Shown here: one piece after another, positions 25,496 through 33,889 of the stretch | Numbering within the stretch: position 1 is the first letter of the stretch | Layout of the letters: each line of letters starts with the position of its first letter | Origin: Candidatus Aminicenantota bacterium | GTDB taxonomy: Bacteria; Acidobacteriota; Aminicenantia; Aminicenantales; Aminicenantaceae | Direction of reading: 5' to 3' | DNA: 43,925 nucleotides | Assembly (NCBI GenBank): GCA_011773465.1 | Contig: WVXO01000073.1 | Location: forward strand, 1 to 43,925 | Program-made: the position numbers and the translations under genes | The notes under the pieces: generated by a model | Seen by the model: the letters and a program-made list of their open reading frames with translations, nothing else | Databases searched by the model: none | What the model was told of the DNA's origin: nothing

Positions 25496-26680
25496 GTGGA
25501 TATTTTTGATAAATGTTATAACTTCACACGTGCTGACGAGGCCAAAGCACTAGGGATATATCCCTACTTCACGCCTATTCAAGAGGTAAAAGGTAATAAA
25601 GTTAAAGTTGATGGGAAAGAGATGATTATGGTTGGGTCTAATAATTACCTGGGGCTGATGAATCATCCCAAAGTTAAGAAGGCAGCTCAGGAGGCTGTGG
25701 ATAGATATGGCGTTGCGACCTGCGGCTCGAGATTTTTAAACGGCACCCTAGATATTCACATTGAACTTGAAAAAAAATTGGCAGAATTTATGAAAAAAGA
25801 AGCGGCTCTTGCTTTCAGTACAGGTTTTCAGACCAATCAAGGAATAATATCTACGCTCATTGGCAAGGGAGATTCAGTCATCACAGACAAAATGGTTCAT
25901 GCGAGTATAATTGATGCTTGTCGCCTCACCTACGGGAGCGTTCACCGCTTCAAACATAATGATATGGCTGATTTAGAGAGGGTCCTTTCGTCCCTGGATA
26001 AGGATGCAGGAAAGCTGGTTGTTGTGGACGGAGTCTTCAGCATGGAAGGAGATCTGGCATACTTGCCCAAAATTGTGGAGCTCTCGAAGAAATATAATAC
26101 GAAGGTTATGGTCGACGATGCTCATGGGATAGGTGTCATGGGAAAGAACGGAAGAGGAACCTGTGAACATTTTGGAGTCGAGGACGACATTGATTTGGTA
26201 ATGGGCACATTCAGTAAATCGATAGCTTCGTTAGGAGGATTCGTAGCTGGGGACGCTAAAGTTATCTCTTATATCAAACATTTTGCTCGTTCCTTGATTT
26301 TTAGCGCTAGCATCACTCCTGCCTCTGTTGCAACAGCTCTGGCAACGGTTGATATAATCCAATCTGAGCCTGAAAGAAGAGAGAAGTTGTGGGCCATTAC
26401 CAAAAAAATGAAATTTGGATTCCAGGCAATGGGGTACAATACAGGGCCAACAGAAACTCCAATCATCCCGGCCATCATCGGAAATGATGAGATGGCTTTC
26501 ATGCTGTGGAGATTGCTCAGAGAGGATGGCATTTTTACAAATCCTGTGATTTATCCTGCTGTTCCTCAAGGTCAAGCCCTCATAAGAACGAGCTATTCTG
26601 CCACTCATACAGATGAGGAACTGGATACTGTGCTTGCGAGCTTCGAGAAGTGTGGTAAGCAATTGGGAATAATAAAATAA
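25496..26680 (+). CDS. Serine palmitoyltransferase-like alpha-oxoamine synthase (PLP)
   Basis: About 394 residues. Fold-type I PLP enzyme of the BioF/KBL/SPT family: DDAHGIG supplies the PLP Asp and His, and GTFSKSIASLGGFVAGD the Schiff-base Lys. The FSKS-ASLGGF form and the following IKHFARSLIFSASITP resemble serine palmitoyltransferases rather than the GKALG of KBL. It would condense serine (or another amino acid) with an acyl-thioester. Start choice: AGGAGG (25485-25490) is 5 nt before GTG 25496; the ATG at 25475 is in frame but only 2 nt from its AGGAG. The substrate needs testing; 8-amino-7-oxononanoate or 2-amino-3-ketobutyrate synthesis are the alternatives. Confidence 0.85.
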   Translation: MDIFDKCYNFTRADEAKALGIYPYFTPIQEVKGNKVKVDGKEMIMVGSNNYLGLMNHPKVKKAAQEAVDRYGVATCGSRFLNGTLDIHIELEKKLAEFMKKEAALAFSTGFQTNQGIISTLIGKGDSVITDKMVHASIIDACRLTYGSVHRFKHNDMADLERVLSSLDKDAGKLVVVDGVFSMEGDLAYLPKIVELSKKYNTKVMVDDAHGIGVMGKNGRGTCEHFGVEDDIDLVMGTFSKSIASLGGFVAGDAKVISYIKHFARSLIFSASITPASVATALATVDIIQSEPERREKLWAITKKMKFGFQAMGYNTGPTETPIIPAIIGNDEMAFMLWRLLREDGIFTNPVIYPAVPQGQALIRTSYSATHTDEELDTVLASFEKCGKQLGIIK

Positions 26681-26700
26681 AAAGATTGGAGAAATCGACT

Positions 26701-26728
26701 TTGTCATCTTTTAGTATTTCTACATAAT
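26701..26728 (+). promoter_or_regulatory. Promoter of the S55 peptidase/propeller pair
   Basis: TTGTCA (26701-26706), 16-bp spacer, CATAAT (26723-26728). Transcription would begin near 26735, essentially on the in-frame GTG at 26736, which favours the ATG at 26754 as the true start. Confidence 0.45.
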
Positions 26729-26753
26729 TTTAGTAGTGGTGGATGATAATAAA

Positions 26754-28565
26754 ATGATAGCTAAGTATGGACGAATATTTTCGGCTTTATTAATAATCTG
26801 CTTCAGCTTTTTGACGGTTGAGGGTTTTGCTTCTACCCTGCCTTTGGACCAGATTAAAGCAGGAATGAAGGGCAAGGGAAAGACTGTTTTTGAGGAGAAT
26901 AAAATCGAGGAATTTGACGTCGAAATTCTGGACATTCTGTATAACATTGCCCCAAAAAGAAATATCATCCTGGCTAAGCTCAAGGGCGAAATTTTTAATA
27001 ATACTGGTGTTATCCAGGGAATGAGCGGGAGCCCGGTCTATGTGGGAGGAAAACTTATCGGAGCAGTTGCCTATAGTATTGGAGATTTCGCCAAAGAAGC
27101 CATTGCCGGTATCACTCCCATAGGAGAAATGCTTTCTATTTCGAGAGATGGAACTGCGAGATCTTCCTTTTCCCCTCAAATTCCGTTTAAAAAGAACCTG
27201 AGTTTAGAAGAGCTTTTTGAAATTAACAAGGAATTTCTTGTTCCCAGGTCTTCTTTCCTTTCTGAAGGGCAAACCTTTGCTCCGTTGAGTATACCTCTTG
27301 TATTTAGCGGCTTTTCCTCCAACGCGTTTGAAAGAGCTAAAGTGTTTTTTTCTAATTTTGGTTTTAGTCCTGTTAGAGGAGGCCCTTCAGGACAATCACT
27401 TCAAAGGATTTCCTCTCCTGATCTTAATCTTCATGAGGGAGATCCTGTGGCCGTTCAACTCGTTAGGGGCGATATAGACCTATCTGCAGTCGGGACAGTA
27501 ACCCATGTTGATGGTAACAAGGTTTTTGCCTTCGGTCATTCTTTATATAATCTGGGAGCAGTTGATTACGTCATGAGCAAAGCCAGTGTTATAACTGTTG
27601 TTCCGAGGCTTTCCACCTCTTTCAAGATTTCTTCCACAGACGCCCTTGTGGGGAGCTTTGCTCAAGACCGGATTCCCGGATTGTTCGGTGAGATAGGGAA
27701 AATACCCAAACTCGTTCCTGTCAATGTCCAAATGATGGATACAAAAGGCAATATAAATAATTTCAAGATAGAAGCAGTCACTGATAAAATTTTGACTCCA
27801 GCTCTTGTCAATCTTTCGCTGGCGAGCATCTTGTCAGTGGAAGAGAGATCTCTTGGTGATCTTTCCCTTGAGCTCATAGGCGATGTTTACCTGGAAAATG
27901 GGATGAGCGTTCATCTTGAGGATCTTTTTTCCGGGAGTTTTAATACCTCAGGAACGAGACTCTCGAACCTAATTGCTGCGGTTGTTTATTTCTTGATTAA
28001 CAATGAATTCACAGAATTAGGCATCCATCGCATCGACCTGAGCGTGCGTACTTCTGAAGAGGCCAAATTCTCGTATTTGGAAAAAGTTTGGCTTGATAAA
28101 TATGAAGCCTCGCCCGGCGAAAGGATAAGAATAAAGGTTTATCACCGTACTTTCAGGGGAACAACCATGGTCCAGGAGGTGGGGATTCTTGCCCCTCAAC
28201 TCCCATCGAGCTCTGAATTTCAACTTGTCATTGGTGATGCGGCATCAATGGCTCAAGTAGAGATGAGTCAGTACAAAAGAGGGACCTTTGTTCCCCGAAG
28301 TTTGAACCAGTTAATAAGGGTTTTAAATAATCTCCGGAAAAATAACCGCATTTATTTTAAAATAATCGCTTCTAAGCCCGGTATTTTTCTGAAGGGCGAA
28401 GAAATGCCAAATTTGCCTCCCACGATGAAATCCATGTTTTCTTCTCCTCGGGCTGCAGCTTCTGCTCCTACCGAACTAAACAAGTCTACTCTGAGCGAAT
28501 ATCAATTGCCTCTTCCTTACGTTTTCAATGGAGCTGTTATGATTCCGATTAAAATAAAGAGATAG
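26754..28565 (+). CDS. Exported SpoIVB-type (S55) serine peptidase domain protein
   Basis: About 603 residues; signal peptide about 1-27. The S55 catalytic serine motif GMSGSPVY lies at about 89-96 and a later HVDGNKVFAFGHSLYNLG (about 252-269) carries the conserved FGH. S55 peptidases cut signalling or envelope proteins, e.g. SpoIVB in sporulation, but S55-domain proteins are also common in non-sporulating Acidobacteriota-like genomes. The C-terminal half has Ig-like strands (TSEEAKFSYLEKVWLDKYEA) of unknown role. It is followed after 12 bp by the propeller protein, so they are one operon. Confidence 0.82.
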   Translation: MIAKYGRIFSALLIICFSFLTVEGFASTLPLDQIKAGMKGKGKTVFEENKIEEFDVEILDILYNIAPKRNIILAKLKGEIFNNTGVIQGMSGSPVYVGGKLIGAVAYSIGDFAKEAIAGITPIGEMLSISRDGTARSSFSPQIPFKKNLSLEELFEINKEFLVPRSSFLSEGQTFAPLSIPLVFSGFSSNAFERAKVFFSNFGFSPVRGGPSGQSLQRISSPDLNLHEGDPVAVQLVRGDIDLSAVGTVTHVDGNKVFAFGHSLYNLGAVDYVMSKASVITVVPRLSTSFKISSTDALVGSFAQDRIPGLFGEIGKIPKLVPVNVQMMDTKGNINNFKIEAVTDKILTPALVNLSLASILSVEERSLGDLSLELIGDVYLENGMSVHLEDLFSGSFNTSGTRLSNLIAAVVYFLINNEFTELGIHRIDLSVRTSEEAKFSYLEKVWLDKYEASPGERIRIKVYHRTFRGTTMVQEVGILAPQLPSSSEFQLVIGDAASMAQVEMSQYKRGTFVPRSLNQLIRVLNNLRKNNRIYFKIIASKPGIFLKGEEMPNLPPTMKSMFSSPRAAASAPTELNKSTLSEYQLPLPYVFNGAVMIPIKIKR

Positions 28566-28577
28566 GAGAGAAAGGGA

Positions 28578-30731
28578 ATGAAAAGACTAATGCTTCCAGT
28601 GTTTGTTACTCTTGTCTTTTTAGCTCAGGCTCTTCAAGGAGTAGTTCCTCAAAAATGGGAAGTGCAAAGCAAAGATGACTTTTTGAAAGGCAAGTTTGAT
28701 GGGATCTCGGTATCTTATGACGGCATACTCTCCCTCTCTCCTAAAGAAGAAAAGATTGGTGGGCCTGAAGAGGAATTCTACTTATCCCTACTTATTACCC
28801 CGGATGGAATCTTATATCTTGGAACAGGTCATGGAGGGAAGATATACAGAATCAAAAAAGGAGGGGAACCAGAACTGTATTTCCAGGTGCCGGAGATGGA
28901 TATCTACTGTCTTGCCCGGGACAGAAAAGGAGACCTTTATGCAGGAACATCGCCTAACGGGAAGATTTGGAAAATTACAGATAAGGGCAAGGGAGATATT
29001 TTTTTCAATCCACGCGAAAAATATATCTGGGATCTACTGTTTGTCGATAGAGGTGTATTGCTTGCTGCCGTTGGTGAGAGTGGGGGCATTTACGAGATAA
29101 ACAGCGAGGGTGAAGGAAAGCTAATCCTGAAAGCGGAGGAAAATCATATTCTTTGCATCAAAAGAGACACGAATGGAGACCTTTTCGCTGGAAGCGGTGG
29201 GAAGGGTCTTCTTTACAGAATCTCTAAAGCAAAGAAGGCATCCATTCTGTTTGAATCCCCGTATGAGGAGATAAAGAGTATCGCTCTCGATAAAGAGGGG
29301 AATATTTATGCTGCAGCGAGTGGAGCTGTTGTCGAACCAAAAAAAGAAGAAACTCCAGTTTCCTTAAAAGGAGAAACAGCTATTACTGTTACTGTATCGC
29401 CTTCCACACCGGAAACTAAAGAGGTTCCCTCTTTAGTCCAGAAACAACCGAGTGCCCTATATAAGATAGACAATGAAGGAGTAGCTAAGAGACTCTGGCA
29501 TTCCAGCGAGGAGTTGATTTACAGCCTGCTCTGGAATGAAAGAGAGGGAAAACTCATTTTTGGCACTGGAGACAAAGGAAGGATCTATTCTGTAGATAAA
29601 GATGAAAAGATATCTCTTGTTGTCCAGAAAAAATCGGAACTGGTTTATCTCCTCCTTCCGTATAATTTACAAACTTATTTTATTGCTAATAATCCCCCCG
29701 ATTTGAGTATCTTTTATTCTGACCAGAGATTTAATGGGGAGTATTTGAGTCGAGTTATGGATACGAAAACAATTTCGTCCTGGGGGAGAATAGAATGGGT
29801 AGCCACAATTCCTTCTGGGTCCACTCTTCAGTTTCAAACTCGCAGCGGAAATTCAAGCAACCCTAACGAGACTTGGAGCAACTGGTCCCCGCCTTATCAG
29901 AAAAAACAAGGGGAGCAGGTTTTAAATCCCAAGGCCCGCTACGTCCAGTTTAAGGTCATGTTTAAAACTCAATCTGCAAAGAAATCTCCTCTACTTCAAC
30001 AAGTTTCTCTTTTCTATCTTCAAGCAAACGTTGCCCCTGCTATCAAAAAGCTTGAAATTCTTCCTCCAAACGAAGTCTATCTCAAGCCGCCCGAGCAGGA
30101 AGAGATTGTATGGGGTGCGGATGTGAGTATCTCTGAACGGGCTGTTAGCAAAGATAAAGAAAAGTCTTTATTAATAGCAAAAAAAGCTGAAAAAAAGGGA
30201 TACCAGACCATTATCTGGGAAGCCGCAGATGAGAATGGAGATGCTCTCCTTTTCTCCTGCTACATTAAAGGAGAAGATGAGAGTCAGTGGAGAGTTTTAA
30301 ACGAGAAATGGACAGATGCGATCTATGCCTTTGATACGCTTTCTTATCCCGACGGGATTTATTTTCTGAAGCTTGTAGTTTCTGACATTCCTTCTAATCC
30401 TGTGGGCACAGAGCTAAAATCAGAAAAAACGAGCAGTCCCTTTATAATCGATAACTCTCTTCCCACAATCAAAAATTTTAAAGCTGAGAAAGAAAAAAAC
30501 AACCTGAACGTAACTTTTTCTGCTGAGGACACACTCTCTTACATCAAAGAAGTCAAATACCTCATCAGGCCCGATGAGTGGCAAAGTATTTTTCCAGTGG
30601 ATGGAATTTGTGACTCAAAGTGGGAGAATTTCAGTTTGACTTTAACCTTACCCCATAGATTTGACAATATCCTTACAGTCAGGATTAAAGACCGCCACGG
30701 CAATATCGGTGTTTATAAGTTCACTTTTTAA
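28578..30731 (+). CDS. Large exported beta-propeller protein
   Basis: 717 residues, signal peptide about 1-22. Residues about 65-360 contain repeated propeller blades (LYLGTGHGGKIYRI, LYAGTSPNGKIWKI, LFAGSGGKGLLYRI), interrupted near 255-285 by a Pro/Thr/Ser-rich insert. The last 300 residues are beta-rich and Ig/Fn3-like (WSNWSPPYQKKQGE, YPDGIYFLKLVVSD). Function is unknown. It is the partner gene of the S55 protein (12 bp gap), so one may be substrate or inhibitor of the other. Confidence 0.75.
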   Translation: MKRLMLPVFVTLVFLAQALQGVVPQKWEVQSKDDFLKGKFDGISVSYDGILSLSPKEEKIGGPEEEFYLSLLITPDGILYLGTGHGGKIYRIKKGGEPELYFQVPEMDIYCLARDRKGDLYAGTSPNGKIWKITDKGKGDIFFNPREKYIWDLLFVDRGVLLAAVGESGGIYEINSEGEGKLILKAEENHILCIKRDTNGDLFAGSGGKGLLYRISKAKKASILFESPYEEIKSIALDKEGNIYAAASGAVVEPKKEETPVSLKGETAITVTVSPSTPETKEVPSLVQKQPSALYKIDNEGVAKRLWHSSEELIYSLLWNEREGKLIFGTGDKGRIYSVDKDEKISLVVQKKSELVYLLLPYNLQTYFIANNPPDLSIFYSDQRFNGEYLSRVMDTKTISSWGRIEWVATIPSGSTLQFQTRSGNSSNPNETWSNWSPPYQKKQGEQVLNPKARYVQFKVMFKTQSAKKSPLLQQVSLFYLQANVAPAIKKLEILPPNEVYLKPPEQEEIVWGADVSISERAVSKDKEKSLLIAKKAEKKGYQTIIWEAADENGDALLFSCYIKGEDESQWRVLNEKWTDAIYAFDTLSYPDGIYFLKLVVSDIPSNPVGTELKSEKTSSPFIIDNSLPTIKNFKAEKEKNNLNVTFSAEDTLSYIKEVKYLIRPDEWQSIFPVDGICDSKWENFSLTLTLPHRFDNILTVRIKDRHGNIGVYKFTF

Positions 30732-30763
30732 GCCCGCCCGCGAAAAATGTTCCACCATCCAAC

Positions 30764-31041
30764 CGTAGGTGTTTGATTCATCAAACCCACCTTAATTTTA
30801 TACGGTCTTTGTACTGTCGGATCTTGATTTTGTAGGTGCTTGATTCATCTTGTGTAGGGGTTTGATTTATCAACCCACGCGTTCATTCATATTCTGTAGG
30901 GGCTTGATTTATCAAGCCCACCTTTTTGTCATTTCTATATTGTAGGGATTTGATTTATCAAACCTACCCTTTTCTTATAAGAATAATTGAAGGAGTTTGA
31001 TGAATAAAACAACAACGGGCATGATAAATCAATTCCCTACA
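30764..31041. repeat. Cluster of palindromic repeats (about six full or partial units)
   Basis: Units at 30764-30793 (core GTGTTTGATTCATCAAACCC), 30831-30850 (half unit), 30852-30879 (GGGTTTGATTTATCAACCC), 30895-30923 (core GGGCTTGATTTATCAAGCCC, the exact form seen at 11305 and 11381), 30941-30969 (GGATTTGATTTATCAAACC) and a degenerate reversed unit at 31018-31041. Spacing is irregular and the non-repeat DNA between has no constant length. It sits between the convergent propeller gene and efp, and fills the 369-bp gap 30732-31100. Confidence 0.85.
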
Positions 31042-31100
31042 AGTTTAATAAATTAGAACTCTACAGTTTCAAGTTCCCTGTTTATGTTCGTTGCTTTGAA

Positions 31101-31679
31101 CTAAGCAGTATTTGTCTTGCTTTTTACTCTCTCTAAGTACTTGTCTTCTCTTGTATCGATACGAACGATTTCCCCTTCTTTTATGAATTGAGGGACATTG
31201 ATAGTAATGCCAGTTTCAAGCACTGCGGGCTTGGAGCTGGCAGACTGAGTAGCTCCCTTAAGGAAGGGCTCTGTTTTGACCACCTTTAAATCTATGGTCA
31301 AGGGAGGTTCTATCCCCACAGGTTTCGCTTCATGCATTTCTACAAGGAAGACAACATTGGGAACAAGGTAATTGATTCCATCTCCAATTATTTCTGAAGC
31401 AAGTCTTATTTGCTCGTAGTTTTCAAGGTTCATAAAGACATATTCATCTCCGCTTTTATAGAGATATTCCATTTCGACCTTTTCGAGGTAGGGCTGTTCT
31501 ACCTTGTCTTTTGAGCGGAACCTGTAATCTAACAGAGTTTGATCCTTGAGGTTTCGAAGTTTTATCTGCATTAATGCTTGTCCTTTACCAGGAGTAACGT
31601 GGGTGGCCTCAAGGACCTTATAGATTTCTCCCTCAACTTTTATGATCATTCCTTTTCTTATTTGGATTGCATTTATCAA
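31101..31679 (-). CDS. efp: Translation elongation factor P
   Basis: 192 residues, three-domain EF-P. The tip loop reads HVTPGKGQAL, so position 32 is Lys, the residue modified by the lysine-type EF-P systems (EpmA or 5-aminopentanol types) rather than the Arg32 that is rhamnosylated. EF-P relieves ribosome stalling at consecutive prolines. The final domain IVRIDTREDKYLERVK is standard. It follows the GHMP kinase by 10 bp on the same strand, so the two are co-transcribed, an unusual partnership. Confidence 0.95.
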   Translation of the reverse strand: MINAIQIRKGMIIKVEGEIYKVLEATHVTPGKGQALMQIKLRNLKDQTLLDYRFRSKDKVEQPYLEKVEMEYLYKSGDEYVFMNLENYEQIRLASEIIGDGINYLVPNVVFLVEMHEAKPVGIEPPLTIDLKVVKTEPFLKGATQSASSKPAVLETGITINVPQFIKEGEIVRIDTREDKYLERVKSKTNTA

Positions 31680-31689
31680 TTTTAACTCC

Positions 31690-32769
31690 TTAATTCTCTT
31701 TTCTTACTCCATCATCGATACGAACGATATATGCCTTTGCTCCTGTTTTTTCCAATGCCTCGGCTATACTTTCTGCTTTATTACAAGCATAAGCAAAAAT
31801 ACAGCCGCCCCCTCCTGAACCGTTTGTCTTTGCTCCAAGAGCCCCGGCTTTAAGGGCTGTTTCTATCATCTGCTCGATTTTAGGCGTAGAAATATGGAGA
31901 TAGTCTCTAAGAACTTTACACTGGGAGGTAAGCAAATCCCCAAATCGGGCGTGATCAAAGACATCCGTTTCAAAAAGTGTTTTTCCTTCAGCAGCTAAAT
32001 CCCTGGTGAGAAGAGTTCCTTTTAATAGTCTTCTCACTTCAGGAGAAAGCTTTTCAATTTCATCTTCTACTTCCTGAATGGGAGAGCTTTTTAGACTGAA
32101 GTCTTTTCTTTTTTTTCTGAGTTCTGCTATTCCCTGAAGAACGTGGTTCTTGATGTAGCTGAGCATTCCGGTTGTATCCTTTTTCTGGAGGGAATCGGCC
32201 AGCACAAATTCTTTCAAGGGGTTTTTGAGCTTTCTGACTTTAAATTTTTCGCCAAAGTTTATAGAGACAACACCACCAAGGGATGAAGCATAGTGATCCA
32301 TTTTGCCTCCCGGCTCTCTGAACTCAGCCACTTCTGCCAGGAAGCCCAACTCTGCAATTTCGTCGGCCATATTGGCTCTTTCGTCCTCGGCTGCTTCCAG
32401 CAAGAATTTTATCCAGGCGACGACAAGGGCAGAGGAGCTTGCAGAGCCAGCATTTATCGGAACCGTGCCTTGGATAAGACAGTCCCACCCTGCTGGCAAG
32501 TCTATGCCTTTTCTTTTAAGTAAATTGATGCAGCTTTTTAAATAATCTCTTTCTTTGGTGTATTCCAGTTCTTTTTCAACAGAAAATTCTTCAATATCAT
32601 CGATATCAGGAAGGTTGATTTTAAACGTCATGTCTTTTCTTTTTGTGCCGCTTATGGAAATCCTCAAGTTTATTGCAGCAGCAATAATGGATAAACCGAA
32701 ATAGTCTTGGTGTTCCCCGAAGAGACAGATCCTTGCTGGTGCAGATACCCGAAGTTCCTCTTTTGTCAT
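31690..32769 (-). CDS. GHMP-family small-molecule kinase (galactokinase-like)
   Basis: 359 residues. GHMP motif 1 (APARICLFGEHQDYFG, about 10-25) has the GEHxDY of galactokinase-type enzymes. The ATP loop is GSASSSA (108-114) and motif 3 is TNGSGGGGCIFA near the C-terminus. Family reaction: ATP-dependent phosphorylation of a sugar or other alcohol (galactose, mevalonate, arabinose and related). The substrate cannot be assigned; no sugar operon is beside it. A near-consensus promoter ends only nine bases from the ATG, leaving almost no leader. Confidence 0.85.
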   Translation of the reverse strand: MTKEELRVSAPARICLFGEHQDYFGLSIIAAAINLRISISGTKRKDMTFKINLPDIDDIEEFSVEKELEYTKERDYLKSCINLLKRKGIDLPAGWDCLIQGTVPINAGSASSSALVVAWIKFLLEAAEDERANMADEIAELGFLAEVAEFREPGGKMDHYASSLGGVVSINFGEKFKVRKLKNPLKEFVLADSLQKKDTTGMLSYIKNHVLQGIAELRKKRKDFSLKSSPIQEVEDEIEKLSPEVRRLLKGTLLTRDLAAEGKTLFETDVFDHARFGDLLTSQCKVLRDYLHISTPKIEQMIETALKAGALGAKTNGSGGGGCIFAYACNKAESIAEALEKTGAKAYIVRIDDGVRKEN

Positions 32770-32777
32770 GACTTCTT

Positions 32778-32806
32778 TTTATACAAGCTGAGTTGAAAAC
32801 TGTCAA
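32778..32806 (-). promoter_or_regulatory. Near-consensus promoter, leaderless GHMP kinase-efp transcript
   Basis: On the minus strand: TTGACA (32801-32806), 17-bp spacer, TATAAA (32778-32783). A start about 7 nt downstream would leave only 1-3 nt before the ATG at 32769, and no Shine-Dalgarno sequence is visible. Confidence 0.65.
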
Positions 32807-32880
32807 TGGATCAGACCTTTGATGCTTTCAAAGGCTCAGACTGTATGGTTCAAAAACACGTTGCTTTTGCCCCAGCGGTG

Positions 32881-32977
32881 AAAAAGCGAACAGGCCCCAT
32901 TCTTGTAAGAGAGAGGATATTCTCAACTTGAGGACAGAACATCAGAAAATGAGAAAATGGGGCCTGGCCCCATTTTT
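32881..32977. repeat. Composite inverted-repeat element 3 (variant)
   Basis: Left arm AAAAAGCGAACAGGCCCCAT (32881-32900) is mirrored by GAAAATGGGGCCTGGCCCCA (32952-32971) and a following T-run; a partial arm repeats at 32979-32994. No nested palindromic core is seen in this copy. It lies 5' of the MBL gene and beyond the GHMP promoter. Confidence 0.65.
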
Positions 32978-33002
32978 TATGGCCCCATTTTTTAAGGAGG
33001 AG

Positions 33003-33031
33003 TTGATTTTAAAGGTAATTTTTTTTATAAA
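33003..33031 (+). promoter_or_regulatory. Promoter of the MBL-hydrolase gene
   Basis: TTGATT (33003-33008), 17-bp spacer, TATAAA (33026-33031), 27 nt before the ATG, which has AAGGA upstream. Confidence 0.5.
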
Positions 33032-33057
33032 GGAGTCTAATCTTTAAGAGAAGGAAA

Positions 33058-33834
33058 ATGAATGATATATGCTTTTTAGGAACAGGAGGAGCTGTTGCAA
33101 CTGAGGAAAGAGATAATATGTCCTTTCTCATTGACCATGATGAGACCTTGATTTTGGTCGACTGTCCGGGGAGTGTTATCCAGAAGATAAAGAAATTCAA
33201 CTATGATCCCCGCAAAGTAAGTTCAATATTGGTGACGCATATTCATCCTGACCATATTTATGGCTTGCCTTCTTTTGTTCACAGCCTGATGCTGGATAAA
33301 TGCCTTATCCGGCTTTTTGGCTCTAAAGAAACTGTTCAATTCTGCCAGAATCTCCTTGATTTGTTTTACTTGCGGGATGAGAAAATTAAGGCAAAGATTG
33401 AGTTTGTCTCCGTTGAACCTGGAGAGGACTTCAAATTGAAAGAATCACTGCAGTGTGCTTCTTTTAAAGTAGCCCACAGCTCTTCATCCTTGGCTTATTA
33501 TTTTCGCTTTGAGGAGGAAAAGAAAGAATTGCTTTATTCAGGAGACACAGCGCTTAATCCTTTGCTTTTTAAAGAAGCTTCAGGGATAGATTATCTCATA
33601 CATGACTGCAGCGCTCCCTCTCGCTTTTTTAAGAAATATCCTTCCCTTCAGACCATGCATACTCATTCGCTTGAGCTGGGGAAGTTTTCCCAACAGGCAG
33701 AGGTCAAATGTCTTATCCCCTGTCATTTTTTTGGTGAATTAGAATTTCTCCTTTCTGAAATTGAGGATGAGATAAGAGAGAACTACAAGGGGAGAATTGT
33801 CATTCCGGAGGATTTTAAAAAAATAACCTTATAA
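33058..33834 (+). CDS. MBL-fold metal hydrolase (RNase Z/ElaC-like group)
   Basis: 258 residues. Zinc ligands: HIHPDH (His61, His63, Asp65, His66), GDT and DCSAPS at about 161 and 181, and a C-terminal CHFFGE. The beginning MNDICFLGTGGAV matches RNase Z-type or arylsulfatase-like MBL members. The long insertion loop of tRNase Z (the exosite arm) is not evident, so it is more likely a general phosphodiesterase/hydrolase. First gene of the 33058-36556 plus-strand run. Confidence 0.8.
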   Translation: MNDICFLGTGGAVATEERDNMSFLIDHDETLILVDCPGSVIQKIKKFNYDPRKVSSILVTHIHPDHIYGLPSFVHSLMLDKCLIRLFGSKETVQFCQNLLDLFYLRDEKIKAKIEFVSVEPGEDFKLKESLQCASFKVAHSSSSLAYYFRFEEEKKELLYSGDTALNPLLFKEASGIDYLIHDCSAPSRFFKKYPSLQTMHTHSLELGKFSQQAEVKCLIPCHFFGELEFLLSEIEDEIRENYKGRIVIPEDFKKITL

Positions 33835-33889
33835 ACTGAGTTGGAGGAACGATTCGCTGTAATTTTGGCATGACACGCTGGAGGCATGA

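Noticed and set aside
30764-31041. CRISPR-like array
   Set aside because: Spacings are irregular, units diverge, each unit is a self-palindrome, and no cas gene is nearby. Interspersed repeat cluster fits better.
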